Origin: an uncultured Atopobium sp.
GTDB taxonomy: Bacteria; Actinomycetota; Coriobacteriia; Coriobacteriales; Atopobiaceae
Length of the DNA: 64,000 nucleotides
Reading direction: 5' to 3'
Assembly: GCA_946997485.1 (NCBI GenBank)
Contig: CAMPVF010000004.1
Location: 62,001 to 126,000 of the forward strand
Shown: one piece after another, positions 18,431 to 28,143 of the stretch
Layout of the letters: each line of letters starts with the position of its first letter
Position numbering within the stretch: position 1 is the first letter of the stretch
Notes under the pieces: model-generated
Seen by the model: only the letters and a program-made list of their open reading frames with translations
The model's database searches: none
Told to the model about the DNA's origin: nothing
Program-made: the position numbers and the translations under genes

Positions 18431-18487
18431 AAATTGAACCGTTCAAGTTCAAGTTCAAACGTTTCACTTCAAACGTTCACGTTCAAA
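18431..18487. repeat. GTTCA-type repeat cluster D
   Basis: Densest intergenic cluster: five GTTCAA, one TTGAAC and one GTTCAC in under 60 bp, at the convergent junction of the pyrophosphatase and amidohydrolase genes. Spacing within runs is 6 bp. Confidence 0.9.
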
Positions 18488-18511
18488 TAAGCCGCGCACG
18501 TACGACATAAC

Positions 18512-20167
18512 CTATGCTTCCCACACGCACCTACCTGCTAAAAATGTTGCGCGCACACGCACATCCTGAAATGCGTACGGATCTAAGGTAAGTAAATTCT
18601 GGTTAGACACAAACAAATCGGCATACTTCCCTACATCGAGTGTACCAAGTTCAGATTCGCGTCCCGTTACATATGCGCTGCCACGCGTGTACGCATCAAT
18701 GGCATCAACAATACTAATTTTTTCGCTTGGAATAAAACCGCCCTGCGGCTCGCGCGTAAACGCATCGCTGCGCGTTACCGCACACGAAAGCACCTGACGT
18801 GAATCAGAAGTTGAACACGGTGCATCGGTACCAAACGCCATATGAACACCGAGCTTGTTATAGGTGTGAAATGGCCACATAAAGTTGGATCGCTCCTGGC
18901 CTAAGTCGCGCAAGGGCTGCGCTGCATCAATAGTTGCATGCTGCGGCTGCACCGATGCTACTACGCCCAAACGAGCAAGTTGAACGGCATCGTCGTAGTA
19001 CAAATTTTCCAAATGTTCAAGAGAATTGCGCCCGTGCAAAGGCAGACCATACGCACACTGCGCATCACGTATAATACCAAGTGCAACATGAACACTCTTA
19101 TCGCCTATGGCATGAATACGCACAGCTATATGCTGTGATAATGCGTTGTTTACAAGCTCTTTCATGCGTTCGGGCTGAATAGTTGGGCGCCCGCAATCAC
19201 CCGGAAAATAAGGATTTGCATACGGCTTTTGTAACCACGCAGTATGAGCGCTCGAAACACCATCAAAAAATTGTTTCATACCACATGCACGAAGGCGCGG
19301 ACCCAGCAAGCGCGCACGCAAGTTCAAAATACGATCCAAATTTTGAACTAATTGAGGATACAAATGAACACGAAGTGTAAGCGCACCGTCTTGTTCTAGG
19401 GATTCAAATATATCTTCGCGCACGCAATCGGCGCCTTCTAAGGGGCTTAATGCCATGTCGCATACGCTGGTAACACCCTGTGCAAGCATGTGTTCAAAAT
19501 ACGATTTGTAAATGTCTTTTAAGGTGGTAGCACTAATTGAACTAAAGATGCGCGCGGCATACATCATTGCCGCTGCTTCCCGCAAAACACCGGTTGGATT
19601 GCCATCTTCGTCGCGTTCAATAATACCGCCGGCGCATGGCTGTGTATCGCGCGTAATGCCAAGTTCAGATAGAGCGCACGAGTTAAGCCATAAATTGTGG
19701 CAATCACCTGCATACATTGCAACAGGGCGATGAGGAATCGCTTCGTCAAGCGTAGCTTTTGTAGGAACATCCGAAGGATCCCAAAGCCAGTTGCGGTACC
19801 CCTGCCCTAACACCCAATGCTGATTGGGAATAGTTGCGGCAAATTCACGCAGATGGCGTGCACAATCGAGTTCATTTTTACCACAATAACTGGTAGCGAT
19901 ACGCGACGGAAATACTGCCGTGTGAAACACATGCTGATGCGCATCGTGAAAACCGGGGCACACGAAGGCATCACCAACATCGATATACCGACGTGCTTCG
20001 TCTTTATAAAGCGCTGCCTGCGCATAGGGTACGCGCGCAACAATTTTGCCGCCACGTATGAGCAGCGCGCAGGCGTCCTGTGGTGTGGATTTGTTGATGT
20101 ACATGTGCGTTGATGCAATTACGCTATCAAGTTGAACTGAAGCATGTATGTTGGAATATGCACTCAT
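18512..20167 (-). CDS. Amidohydrolase, YtcJ-like
   Basis: 551 residues of the metal-dependent amidohydrolase superfamily (YtcJ/amidohydrolase_3). Metal-site motifs: PGFHDAHQHV, VRIHAIGDKSVHVAL, SLEHLENL and AFGTDAPCSTSD; the C-terminus (LGTDVGKYADLF-like) returns to the small beta-sandwich. Related enzymes cleave cyclic amides, formamides or exo-substrates; the substrate is not predictable here. GAGGG lies 4 nt before ATG 20167, and longer frames are rejected. No signal peptide. Confidence 0.88.
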   Translation of the reverse strand: MSAYSNIHASVQLDSVIASTHMYINKSTPQDACALLIRGGKIVARVPYAQAALYKDEARRYIDVGDAFVCPGFHDAHQHVFHTAVFPSRIATSYCGKNELDCARHLREFAATIPNQHWVLGQGYRNWLWDPSDVPTKATLDEAIPHRPVAMYAGDCHNLWLNSCALSELGITRDTQPCAGGIIERDEDGNPTGVLREAAAMMYAARIFSSISATTLKDIYKSYFEHMLAQGVTSVCDMALSPLEGADCVREDIFESLEQDGALTLRVHLYPQLVQNLDRILNLRARLLGPRLRACGMKQFFDGVSSAHTAWLQKPYANPYFPGDCGRPTIQPERMKELVNNALSQHIAVRIHAIGDKSVHVALGIIRDAQCAYGLPLHGRNSLEHLENLYYDDAVQLARLGVVASVQPQHATIDAAQPLRDLGQERSNFMWPFHTYNKLGVHMAFGTDAPCSTSDSRQVLSCAVTRSDAFTREPQGGFIPSEKISIVDAIDAYTRGSAYVTGRESELGTLDVGKYADLFVSNQNLLTLDPYAFQDVRVRATFLAGRCVWEA

Positions 20168-20475
20168 AACACCCTCGATTCTTGGAGTCTGCGTTAAGCT
20201 CATTGTAACGCTCCGCACAAAACTCACAAGCCTCAGGTGCCGATGTGTGCAAGATAGGCTACAATACCGTTAGCAAATTGGGCTTTGAAAATAAGACCAG
20301 TTGCAAACCACTGCTGTCACGGTGCGCAAACATGCGCAAAAGGCAGGCACCATACCGTCCATTAATGAACTCAACTACGTGAAACTCAATTGAACTTGAA
20401 CCATGCGTGGTGTGAAACCCCAGCCTTTGTGCTGGAGTTCATGATTGTGGTTGACGAATACGCGAAAGGAACTAT
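20168..20475. promoter_or_regulatory. Divergent promoter region, amidohydrolase / glmS
   Basis: 308 bp. A TACAAT near 20259 is a possible -10 for glmS. A small hairpin CCAGC-ctttgt-GCTGG lies about 55 bp before glmS. One TTGAACTTGAAC repeat pair sits near 20390. No glmS-ribozyme core was recognised. Confidence 0.4.
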
Positions 20476-22323
20476 ATGTGCGGCATTGTAGGTTATACAG
20501 GACGCAAGCAGGCGCAACCCTTTTTATTAGAGGGTTTAGCTGCGCTTGAGTACCGTGGATACGACTCAGCGGGCATTAAGCTGCAAGGACCAAATGGCAA
20601 TCTTGTTGGCACAAAATGTGCAGGGCGCGTTCAAACACTTATCGATCGATGCAAAGAAACGCCGCTCTTAGGCACCTGCGGTATTGCACATACACGCTGG
20701 GCCACACACGGAGCGCCCACCGATGCCAACTCACATCCTCACCTCGATGAAACAGGCCGCATTGCAATTGTGCACAACGGTATTATCGAAAACTATCAAA
20801 CAATTAAAAATGAACTTTTGAACAAGCATCACCATCTTAAAAGCCAAACCGACTCCGAAGTAATTGCGCATCTCATTGGCATTGAACTCTACGAAAACGG
20901 TGCTGCAAGCGTGCTTGAAGCAACACGGCGAGCGTGCTGCGCGCTTGAAGGAACCTGGGCCTTGGCAGTTGTGTGCAGCGACGCGCCGGGTGAACTTGTT
21001 GTTGCACGAAAAGGTTCGCCGTTGGTAATTGCACCAACAGAAGACGGCGTATACATTGCTTCTGATACAACGCCGCTGGCACATGTGAGCTCGCAGGTAA
21101 TCCAGCTTGAAGATAACCAGTTTGCGCGTCTTACCAGTGCAGGCGAGGCTACCGTCTACGATGATGCAGGATGCGTGGTTGCTCATCCCACGCAGCTTAC
21201 CATTGATTGGGACGCATCCGCAGCTACATTGGGTGGCTTTGACGACTTTATGGAAAAAGAAATTGCCGAGCAACCCGAAGCAGTAGAACGCCTGCTTGCA
21301 AGCTACACAGATAGACATGCCCTCAAACTCGACACAATGGCGCTTGCGAAAGAAGATATTTTGACTGCCGACCGCATTTACCTAGTTGCATGCGGAACTT
21401 CGTATCATGTAGGGCTTATTGCCAAACAGTATATTGAACAATGGGCACATATCCCCGTGTTTTGCGAGGTTGCAAGCGAGTTCAATTATCATGAGGTGCT
21501 CATAACGCCGCATACGGTGTGCTGTGTTATTACACAATCGGGAGAAACGGCCGATACGCTATGTGCTCAGCGTCGCATGCGCGCGCGTGGCTGCAAGGTA
21601 ATTGCCATTACCAACGTGCTTGGATCGAGCGCAGCACGCGAGGCAGACGGCGTTCTCTACGTGAAGGCAGGCCCAGAAATTTGCGTGGCATCAACCAAAG
21701 CCTATACCGCGCAACTTGTTGCCTGCGAGCTTTTAGCACTGTGGCTTGCGTGTATGCGTGAAGAAATGACACAAGCAGAACTTGCAGAGCATATCGATGC
21801 ACTTAAAATGCTGCCTTCGCTTATGCGCGATGCAATAAGCCGCACGCAGCAAATAGATGATGTGGCGCCCCTCTTTGTGAACGTTCATTCGTCGCTCTTT
21901 TTGGGACGCGGGCTTAACGCAACAACAGCGTGTGAAGGGGCGCTTAAGCTCAAAGAGCTCAGCTATCTTCATGCCGAAGGCTATCCTGCGGGCGAAATGA
22001 AACATGGTCCTATTGCGCTGCTTGAGAAGGGGTTTGTTGTTGTAGGCATTGTGGCACATGATAACGTGCGCACAAAGATGATTTCAAATATTCAAGAAGT
22101 AATTGCACGGGGCGCAACCTGCATTGCCGTCGCGCCCGATGGTGATAGAGACGTGGCGGCCGTATGCACGCACACATTGTGGATTCCGCGCGTACCGAAA
22201 GCGGAGCTTTCGTGCCTGGTGAGCATTATTCCACTCCAGATGCTTGCGCGCAAAGTAGCACGCCTGCGCGGATGCGATGTAGACAAACCAAGAAACCTTG
22301 CAAAATCGGTAACAGTTGAATAA
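20476..22323 (+). CDS. glmS: Glutamine-fructose-6-phosphate aminotransferase
   Basis: 615 residues; makes glucosamine-6-phosphate from fructose-6-phosphate and glutamine, the first step toward UDP-GlcNAc. Cys2 (MCGIVGYTG) is the N-terminal nucleophile of the glutaminase domain, with HTRWATHG and HNGIIENY. Two SIS domains follow (ACGTSYHVG, TQSGETADT, ASTKAYTAQ, LKLKELSYLHAEG). The end DKPRNLAKSVTVE is the conserved C-terminus. AAAGGAA lies 5 nt before the ATG. Confidence 0.97.
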   Translation: MCGIVGYTGRKQAQPFLLEGLAALEYRGYDSAGIKLQGPNGNLVGTKCAGRVQTLIDRCKETPLLGTCGIAHTRWATHGAPTDANSHPHLDETGRIAIVHNGIIENYQTIKNELLNKHHHLKSQTDSEVIAHLIGIELYENGAASVLEATRRACCALEGTWALAVVCSDAPGELVVARKGSPLVIAPTEDGVYIASDTTPLAHVSSQVIQLEDNQFARLTSAGEATVYDDAGCVVAHPTQLTIDWDASAATLGGFDDFMEKEIAEQPEAVERLLASYTDRHALKLDTMALAKEDILTADRIYLVACGTSYHVGLIAKQYIEQWAHIPVFCEVASEFNYHEVLITPHTVCCVITQSGETADTLCAQRRMRARGCKVIAITNVLGSSAAREADGVLYVKAGPEICVASTKAYTAQLVACELLALWLACMREEMTQAELAEHIDALKMLPSLMRDAISRTQQIDDVAPLFVNVHSSLFLGRGLNATTACEGALKLKELSYLHAEGYPAGEMKHGPIALLEKGFVVVGIVAHDNVRTKMISNIQEVIARGATCIAVAPDGDRDVAAVCTHTLWIPRVPKAELSCLVSIIPLQMLARKVARLRGCDVDKPRNLAKSVTVE

Positions 22324-22364
22324 GTTCAATATTCCGTTAGGGGTATGTACGAGCACCTAACCAG

Positions 22365-22393
22365 TACGGGCGACACCACTGGTGTCACCCGTA
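22365..22393. terminator. Strong hairpin between glmS and pepT
   Basis: TACGGGCGACACC and GGTGTCACCCGTA pair with one wobble around a 3-nt loop. It lies between convergent genes and probably terminates both, though neither side has a T run. Confidence 0.6.
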
Positions 22394-22435
22394 TCGTATG
22401 CATGAACGCGCCATACACAGCTCATGGTATTAGTT

Positions 22436-22556
22436 CAGGTTCACGCTTACATGCACGCGCAAGTTCAGGTTCAAGTTCACTTCACCTGCACGCGCAAGTT
22501 CAGGTTCACTTCACGTGGTCACGAGTTCAATTTGCTACACGCTATAACTGTTCAAC
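22436..22556. repeat. GTTCA-type repeat cluster E
   Basis: About nine GTTCAA/GTTCAG/GTTCAC hexamers in plus orientation at the glmS/pepT convergent junction, including a longer unit cacgcgcaagttcaggttca that occurs more than once. Confidence 0.88.
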
Positions 22557-22560
22557 AGGG

Positions 22561-23835
22561 TTATTCAACAGGGTTGGCATAAATCGCAACAAGATGTTGA
22601 AGCATGTCAACCATCGTTTCAAGCTCGGGCACAGGCACAAATTCACGCACACCATGGCCGTTATAATAGCAGGCAGACAAGTTGGGCGCGGCAAATCCGC
22701 GATAGGACAGCTGCGCACCATCGGTACCGCCACGCATAGCCGTGTAAAACATGTCTACACCAACTTCTTTATACGCACGGCGCGCATTTTCAATGAGGTG
22801 CTTATTTTCTGGCTTCAAAATAACATCCGCCATATTAAAGTACTGGTCTTGAATATCGAGGGTAATAACCTCGCTCCCATATTGCTTATTCACAAATGCA
22901 GCCGCATCAATGCAGGTTTGCTTGCGCTTGTTCATAATTTCCTTTGAGTGATCGCGCAAAATATACCCCGCCTTGGCTTCTTCGCAATTGCCGTTTATGT
23001 AGCTTAAGTAATAAAACCCGTCGCGACCTTCGGTGTATTCAGGCCGCTCTTGCGCAGGCAGCAGCGCATTAAACTTCATAAGTGCTTCGGACGCGTTGAT
23101 AAGCGCTCCTTTTGCCGTACCGGTATGCACGCTTAAGCCCTTTGCCTGCACGGTTACCTCAGCAGCGTTGAACGTTTCGTAACAAAACTCACCCAAAGGA
23201 CCGCCATCAATGGTGTAACCAAACGTTGCACCAAATTTGTTCAAGTTCAAAAGACTCGCACCATGGCCAATTTCCTCGTCGGGTACAAACGAAAGCGCAA
23301 GACGCGGATGAGGAAGTTCAGGATGCTGCTTTAAGCGATACAACAGCGACATAATCATCGCATCGGCAGCCTTATCATCGCCACCTAACAGCGACGTACC
23401 ATCACTGGTAATAAGATCCCAGCCAACCATGTGCTTAAGCTGCGGGTTTGTTGTTTCATCAACATATACTTCCCTACCGTGACGGTCAGTACCGATAATG
23501 AGCTTGCCGCCTTCATATTTCTTAATTTGCGGATGAACCTCATCGCCATACGACTGCCACGCGGTGTCGATATGCGTACAAAAACCAAGCACGGGCAGAT
23601 CTTCTGCGCCTGCACTTGCAGGCCAAAACGCAGTTACGTAGGCATGTTCATCGAGCGTAACATCCTGCGCACCAAGATCGAGTAGCTCTTGTTGAATTTG
23701 TCGCGCCATGTCAAACTGCGACTGTGACGACGGCACCTGCTGCGCATTAAACGGATCGGATTGCGATGGAATTGAACAATAGCGCATAAAACGTGCTACT
23801 ACGTCGCTTACCGGTTTAGTTGTTTGTTGAGTCAT
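22561..23835 (-). CDS. pepT: Peptidase T (tripeptide aminopeptidase)
   Basis: 424 residues, M20B metallopeptidase that removes N-terminal residues from tripeptides in the cytoplasm. Di-zinc site motifs: FCTHIDTA, LLGGDDKAADA, SFVPDEEIGHG, GYTIDGG and VHTGTAKG; TAMRGGTDGAQLS carries the last His-equivalent region. It is the last gene of the oligopeptide transport operon, 47 bp after oppF, so imported peptides are probably its substrates. AAAGGAT lies 5 nt before the ATG. Confidence 0.95.
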   Translation of the reverse strand: MTQQTTKPVSDVVARFMRYCSIPSQSDPFNAQQVPSSQSQFDMARQIQQELLDLGAQDVTLDEHAYVTAFWPASAGAEDLPVLGFCTHIDTAWQSYGDEVHPQIKKYEGGKLIIGTDRHGREVYVDETTNPQLKHMVGWDLITSDGTSLLGGDDKAADAMIMSLLYRLKQHPELPHPRLALSFVPDEEIGHGASLLNLNKFGATFGYTIDGGPLGEFCYETFNAAEVTVQAKGLSVHTGTAKGALINASEALMKFNALLPAQERPEYTEGRDGFYYLSYINGNCEEAKAGYILRDHSKEIMNKRKQTCIDAAAFVNKQYGSEVITLDIQDQYFNMADVILKPENKHLIENARRAYKEVGVDMFYTAMRGGTDGAQLSYRGFAAPNLSACYYNGHGVREFVPVPELETMVDMLQHLVAIYANPVE

Positions 23836-23882
23836 AGCTATCCTTTCGTTTGTGTATCATCCTATCACTAACGAAGTTCGTG

Positions 23883-24956
23883 TTATACGGCAGCCTGATG
23901 TGCAAGCTTACGTGAAGCATCGCGTAATCTATCTTTGAACTTTTCTTGAACTACATGACACGCACACAGGTGCCCAGGTTCAATTTCTACCAGCTCCGGC
24001 ACCTTTTTTGAGCATATCGGCTGTGCATGCGGACAGCGCGTATGAAACACACAGCCCGACGGCAACGACACCGGACTAGGCACATCACCTTGCAAAATCT
24101 GTTTGTCAGCAATGCGTTCTGAACCTATTTTGGGAATGGCACCTAAAAGCGACTGCGTATAGGGGTGATAGGCGTGTTCAAATAACGTTGCTTTGCTTGC
24201 ACGCTCCATAACATGTCCAAGATACATAACCATAACCGTATCGGCAATATGATGAACAACCGACAAGTCGTGACTAATAAAAATGTAGGCCAGCCCAAGC
24301 TGTTTTTGCAGCTCTTGTAGCAAATTGATAATTTTTGCCTGAACGGAAACATCAAGCGCGCTTACCGGTTCATCGCACACGATAAGCTTGGGCAAAAGAA
24401 TAATTGCCCGTGCAATACCAATGCGCTGACGCTGCCCACCAGAAAACTCATGCGGATAGCGCGATGCATATGAACTATCGAGGCCTACCTGCTTCATTAC
24501 TTCAAGAACACGTGCCATTCGCTCCTGGGGTGTATGATAGCTGCGCGCAATATCGATAGGTTCAGCAATAATATCGGCAACGCTCATACGCGGATTAAGC
24601 GAGCTATACGGATCTTGAAAAATAAGTTTTATGGCTCTCCGCGCACGAATAAGATCCTTACCGGAAAGCGTTGTGACATCGCTTCCCTGCAGTAACACAG
24701 ATCCACTCGTCGGTTCACAAAGACGCAAAATGCATTTACCCGTGGTAGATTTTCCGCAGCCGCTCTCACCTACAATCGCAAACGTTTCGCCCCGATGAAC
24801 ATCAAACGACACATCTTCAAGCGCATGAACAACGCTCTGCGTGCGCGAAAATAATGAACGCCGAATTGGATAGTGCTTCGTGAGATTGCGCACGCTGAGT
24901 ATGACGTCAGACGTGGTATGTGCGCTGGTTGCAGCCGCTTGCGCGTTAGTTTTCAT
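23883..24956 (-). CDS. oppF: Oligopeptide ABC transporter ATP-binding protein OppF
   Basis: 357 residues with Walker A GESGCGKST, QDPYSSLNPRM, signature FSGGQRQRIG, Walker B LIVCDEPVSALD and the C-terminal oligopeptide-transporter segment with Cys residues (GCVFHTRCPHAQPIC). AAGGGGAT lies 5 nt before ATG 24956, inside the end of oppD (11-bp overlap), which rules out the longer frame. Forms the ATPase pair with OppD. Confidence 0.94.
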   Translation of the reverse strand: MKTNAQAAATSAHTTSDVILSVRNLTKHYPIRRSLFSRTQSVVHALEDVSFDVHRGETFAIVGESGCGKSTTGKCILRLCEPTSGSVLLQGSDVTTLSGKDLIRARRAIKLIFQDPYSSLNPRMSVADIIAEPIDIARSYHTPQERMARVLEVMKQVGLDSSYASRYPHEFSGGQRQRIGIARAIILLPKLIVCDEPVSALDVSVQAKIINLLQELQKQLGLAYIFISHDLSVVHHIADTVMVMYLGHVMERASKATLFEHAYHPYTQSLLGAIPKIGSERIADKQILQGDVPSPVSLPSGCVFHTRCPHAQPICSKKVPELVEIEPGHLCACHVVQEKFKDRLRDASRKLAHQAAV

Positions 24957-26124
24957 GACTATCCCCTTCCCAAACGTCTGAATACTTCCAGCAGCGCACT
25001 TCATGATGAGCCTGCTGGCCTACCTGCTGCATCTGCGGTTTTTTGGTTTTACAAATCTCACGCGCAAACGGACACCGTGGATGAAATGGGCATCCTTCTG
25101 GCATTGCATGTAACATGGGCACCGAGCCTGGTATGGCGTAGAGCTCCTCTTGTGTAGATTCAAACGTTGGAATTGAATCGATAAGGCCTTGCGTGTACGG
25201 ATGAAGCGGTTTTGCAAACAAATCGGCCGCGCGCGTATATTCAACGGTGTGACCTGCATACATAACGAGCACCCAATCGGCCATTTCACTTACCACACCC
25301 ATATCGTGCGTAATAAGCATAATGGCAGTACCACGCGTTGTTTTAAGACGGTTAAGCAACTGTAAAATTTGCGCCTGAATGGTAACGTCGAGTGCAGTTG
25401 TTGGTTCATCGCAAATGAGAAGTTCAGGTTCACATGCAAGTGCCATGGCAATCATAATGCGCTGACGCATACCACCGGAAAGCTCGTGCGGATAACTTGC
25501 ATACACCTTTTCGGGCGCAGGAATACCTACCTGCGACAACATATCAAGCGCACGCAGGCGTGCTGCATGTTTGTTCATGCGCGGATTGTGCGCAAGGATT
25601 GCCTCGCGTATTTGATTGCCCGCGCTCATCACAGGATTAAGCGACGTCATCGGCTCCTGAAAAATCATGCCAATACGACTGCCGCGGTACGCTTGCCGTT
25701 CTTTTTCGGTTTTGTGAGTAATGTCTTCGCCCTGAAAGCGTATAGAACCGCAGGTAAGCTTAGCTGGTGGCGTGGGCAGCAAGCCCATAATCGCAAGCGC
25801 ACTCATCGACTTTCCGCAGCCACTCTCACCTACCACGGCAAGAGTTTCACCGGCACGCATGCGCAGGTGCACCTGCTGTAAAGCAGGGAGCTGTTGATTA
25901 TCTGAAAACAATGTAACGTTCACATTATCAAGTTCAAGTAGCGGCACATCTGCAGATGAACATGAAGCGCATGAAGCTCCCGAAGATTGAACTTGAACTT
26001 GCTTTTCCACTGCAACGTCGCTTGAAGCCCCGCGGGTGTTGCAGGACGCGTTAGAAGCACAGCTATCTTGAACTTGTGCAGGTACATGCTTGTGTTTATG
26101 CAATATGCGAAGTAATGAAGTCAT
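24946..26124 (-). CDS. oppD: Oligopeptide ABC transporter ATP-binding protein OppD
   Basis: 392 residues. ABC motifs: GESGCGKSM, FQEPMTSLNPVM, LSGGMRQRIM, LLICDEPTTALD, and the Cys-containing tail GCPFHPRCPFAREIC. The ABC domain begins only at about residue 64; the first 60 residues form a Ser/Cys/Ala-rich extension (VQDSCASNASC, QVQVQSSGASCASC) encoded partly by GTTCAA-type repeats and absent from usual OppD. AGGAGG lies 5 nt before ATG 26124; a GTG within the ribosome-binding site is rejected. Confidence 0.94.
   Translation of the reverse strand: MTSLLRILHKHKHVPAQVQDSCASNASCNTRGASSDVAVEKQVQVQSSGASCASCSSADVPLLELDNVNVTLFSDNQQLPALQQVHLRMRAGETLAVVGESGCGKSMSALAIMGLLPTPPAKLTCGSIRFQGEDITHKTEKERQAYRGSRIGMIFQEPMTSLNPVMSAGNQIREAILAHNPRMNKHAARLRALDMLSQVGIPAPEKVYASYPHELSGGMRQRIMIAMALACEPELLICDEPTTALDVTIQAQILQLLNRLKTTRGTAIMLITHDMGVVSEMADWVLVMYAGHTVEYTRAADLFAKPLHPYTQGLIDSIPTFESTQEELYAIPGSVPMLHAMPEGCPFHPRCPFAREICKTKKPQMQQVGQQAHHEVRCWKYSDVWEGDSHEN
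25982..26072. repeat. GTTCAA-type repeats in oppD N-terminus
   Basis: Contains a 19-mer identical to acpS 4201-4219 (two TTGAAC) and a third TTGAAC at about 26068. In frame they encode VQVQSS and VQDS in an extension not needed for the ABC fold. Confidence 0.88.
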
Positions 26125-26133
26125 ACGCACCTC

Positions 26134-26973
26134 CTATTGCTTAAGTTTAGGATCGAGCGCATCACGCAAGGCATCGCCAAGCAAATTAAAAGCCATAACC
26201 GTGATAATAATGGCAATACCAGGGATAACGCTGTAATACGTGTGTGATTGAATGTACGGTTGTGCAGCAGAAATCATCTGCCCCCAACTTGACAAGGGCG
26301 GCTGCACACCAAGACCCAAAAATGATAAGGTTGCCTCGGACAAAATAGCACTCGGAATGCCGAGCGTAGACACCACAATAAACGTGGAAACGCAATTTGG
26401 CAGAAGGTGTTTCATAATAATGCGCCATGACTTGCCGCCGCTTAATATACACGACTGAATGTATTCAGCACGCTTTATGTGCATGACATCGCCGCGAATA
26501 AGACGTGCAGTTGATGTCCACATTAACAAGCCAAGCGCAATATACAAATTAGCAAGGCCAGGCCCCAACACAAAAATGATGAGCATAGCAAACAGCAAAA
26601 AAGGAAAACTTGAAAACACTTGGATGATAAACGAAATAATCGCGTCAACACGACCACCCATATAACCAGCAAAAACACCGGCAAAAAAGCCAATCACCAA
26701 AGCGATGCCTTGTGCGACAACACCGCACGACAAAGAAATACGACAGCCATAGATAATGCGCGAGCAAATGTCACGCCCAAACTCGTCCGTACCAAAAATA
26801 TGCTGAGCGCTTGGAGCCTGTAGCTTGGACGAAAGTTGCTGCACATCAGGGTTATACGGTGCCAGCACGTCAGCAAAGACGGCAATAAACACGAGAAATA
26901 CGATAATGCCCAGGCAGCACACTCCCAGTTTGTTTGTAAGAAAACGCTTTCGCGAAGATGCCCAATACCCCAT
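26134..26973 (-). CDS. oppC: Oligopeptide ABC transporter permease OppC
   Basis: 279 residues, six hydrophobic segments; an N-terminal cytoplasmic stretch (SSRKRFLTNKLGV), the periplasm-facing IFGTDEFGRDICSRIIYG typical of OppC/DppC, and the EAA loop SEATLSFLGLGVQPPLSSWGQ. GGAGG lies 7 nt before ATG 26973, two bases after the oppB stop; a GTG further upstream overlaps the ribosome-binding site. Confidence 0.94.
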   Translation of the reverse strand: MGYWASSRKRFLTNKLGVCCLGIIVFLVFIAVFADVLAPYNPDVQQLSSKLQAPSAQHIFGTDEFGRDICSRIIYGCRISLSCGVVAQGIALVIGFFAGVFAGYMGGRVDAIISFIIQVFSSFPFLLFAMLIIFVLGPGLANLYIALGLLMWTSTARLIRGDVMHIKRAEYIQSCILSGGKSWRIIMKHLLPNCVSTFIVVSTLGIPSAILSEATLSFLGLGVQPPLSSWGQMISAAQPYIQSHTYYSVIPGIAIIITVMAFNLLGDALRDALDPKLKQ

Positions 26974-26975
26974 CG

Positions 26976-27911
26976 TCACTCCTCCTTGTCTTTAGCTAAC
27001 CGAATGCGTGGATCAACCACGGTATACAAAACGTCTACCAGCAGATATACAAACACACATAGGATTGAAATATACATAACAACGCCCTCAATAAGCGGCA
27101 AATCGCGCGCAGTGATAGCATCAAGAATGAGCTTGCCCATGCCCGGCATCGCGAATACCGATTCGGTAATAAGCGATCCACATAAAATGTCGCCAAGCTG
27201 AGCTCCCGCGATGGTGATAATAGGAATGAGCGCGCAGCGAAGACCGTGACAGATAATGATACGCACGCCGCTTAGACCCTTCGCCGCAGCAGTGCGCATA
27301 AAGTCTTGCCCGAGCTGATCTACCATGGCTGTGCGGGTAACACGCGCAATACTGGCAGCATAGCGACACGACAATGCGCAGGTAGGAAGCACAAAACTAA
27401 GAGCGGTTTTTACACCCGACAAAGGAAACCACCGCAAGTTGAGCGCAAAAATAATTTGAATAACAATTGCCACCCAAAATGACGGAGCGGAAATACCAAA
27501 CACCGCAAGTGACATAAGCGCTCGGTCGATGGCTTTGCCGTGATATACCGCAGCGCACACGCCAACTCCAATGCCAACAACAAGCGCTACTACATACGAA
27601 GAAAGCGCTAACGTAAGGGTTACAACCAGCGCTTTTGCAATGAGCGCCGACACAGGTTTATGTTGAGTGTACGACTCACCAAAATCGCCGCGCACAAGCT
27701 TGGCAAACCACTGCGTGTACTGCTCAAGCACAGGTTTATCGAGCCCCATAGAATGGCGCACCTGCTCAACGGTGGCATCGTCGGCATTATCGCCCATCAT
27801 AATACGCACGGGATCCCCGGGCACGATGTTCAAAACAAAAAATGTAATGACAGAGATACACAGCACAACCGCAAACGCTTGAAGAATGCGTTTAACGAGG
27901 TAATCTCTCAT
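26976..27911 (-). CDS. oppB: Oligopeptide ABC transporter permease OppB
   Basis: 311 residues, six hydrophobic segments, N-terminal MRDYLVKRILQAFAV and NIVPGDPVRIMMG followed by the EAA loop (RTAAAKGLSGVRII). GGGGAGG lies 5 nt before ATG 27911. It follows oppA after 232 bp that contain a hairpin and a repeat cluster, so its level may be lower than that of oppA. Confidence 0.94.
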   Translation of the reverse strand: MRDYLVKRILQAFAVVLCISVITFFVLNIVPGDPVRIMMGDNADDATVEQVRHSMGLDKPVLEQYTQWFAKLVRGDFGESYTQHKPVSALIAKALVVTLTLALSSYVVALVVGIGVGVCAAVYHGKAIDRALMSLAVFGISAPSFWVAIVIQIIFALNLRWFPLSGVKTALSFVLPTCALSCRYAASIARVTRTAMVDQLGQDFMRTAAAKGLSGVRIIICHGLRCALIPIITIAGAQLGDILCGSLITESVFAMPGMGKLILDAITARDLPLIEGVVMYISILCVFVYLLVDVLYTVVDPRIRLAKDKEE

Positions 27912-27956
27912 GTTGACCTCCCCTCCATACAACGTACGTTGTACATGTCAACTTAT

Positions 27957-28016
27957 ATTGAACTTTGTGTATGAAATTGAACTTTGCGAAATATTGAACT
28001 TTTCTGATATTGAACA
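27957..28016. repeat. GTTCA-type repeat cluster F
   Basis: Four TTGAAC hexamers in minus-gene-opposite orientation, each preceded by AT-rich sequence (atattgaactttg, aaattgaactttg and so on), 15-21 bp apart, between oppA and oppB. Confidence 0.85.
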
Positions 28017-28017
28017 A

Positions 28018-28047
28018 AAGCCAGGAGGCTCCATCACCTCCTGGCTT
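28018..28047 (-). terminator. Hairpin between oppA and oppB (attenuating terminator)
   Basis: Perfect 11-bp arms AAGCCAGGAGG and CCTCCTGGCTT around an 8-nt loop. On the minus strand TTTTGTTC follows, a moderate U tract. It probably stops part of the transcripts after oppA so that binding protein exceeds permease. Confidence 0.75.
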
Positions 28048-28143
28048 GCGTTTTTGCATATCTTTGATTGAGAACCCACACTTGAAGCTCATGGGAGCGC
28101 ATGACACGCACGGCACGCGCGCGTGTTACAGGCGCATGTTCAA

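Noticed and set aside
18431..18487. CRISPR array
   Set aside because: Units are six bases with no unique spacers of constant length; it is a simple short-repeat cluster.
20228..20475. glmS ribozyme upstream of glmS
   Set aside because: No recognisable ribozyme core was found; the gap holds only a small hairpin and a repeat pair.
26134..26979. GTG start of oppC at 26979
   Set aside because: The GTG overlaps the Shine-Dalgarno sequence; ATG 26973 has correct spacing.
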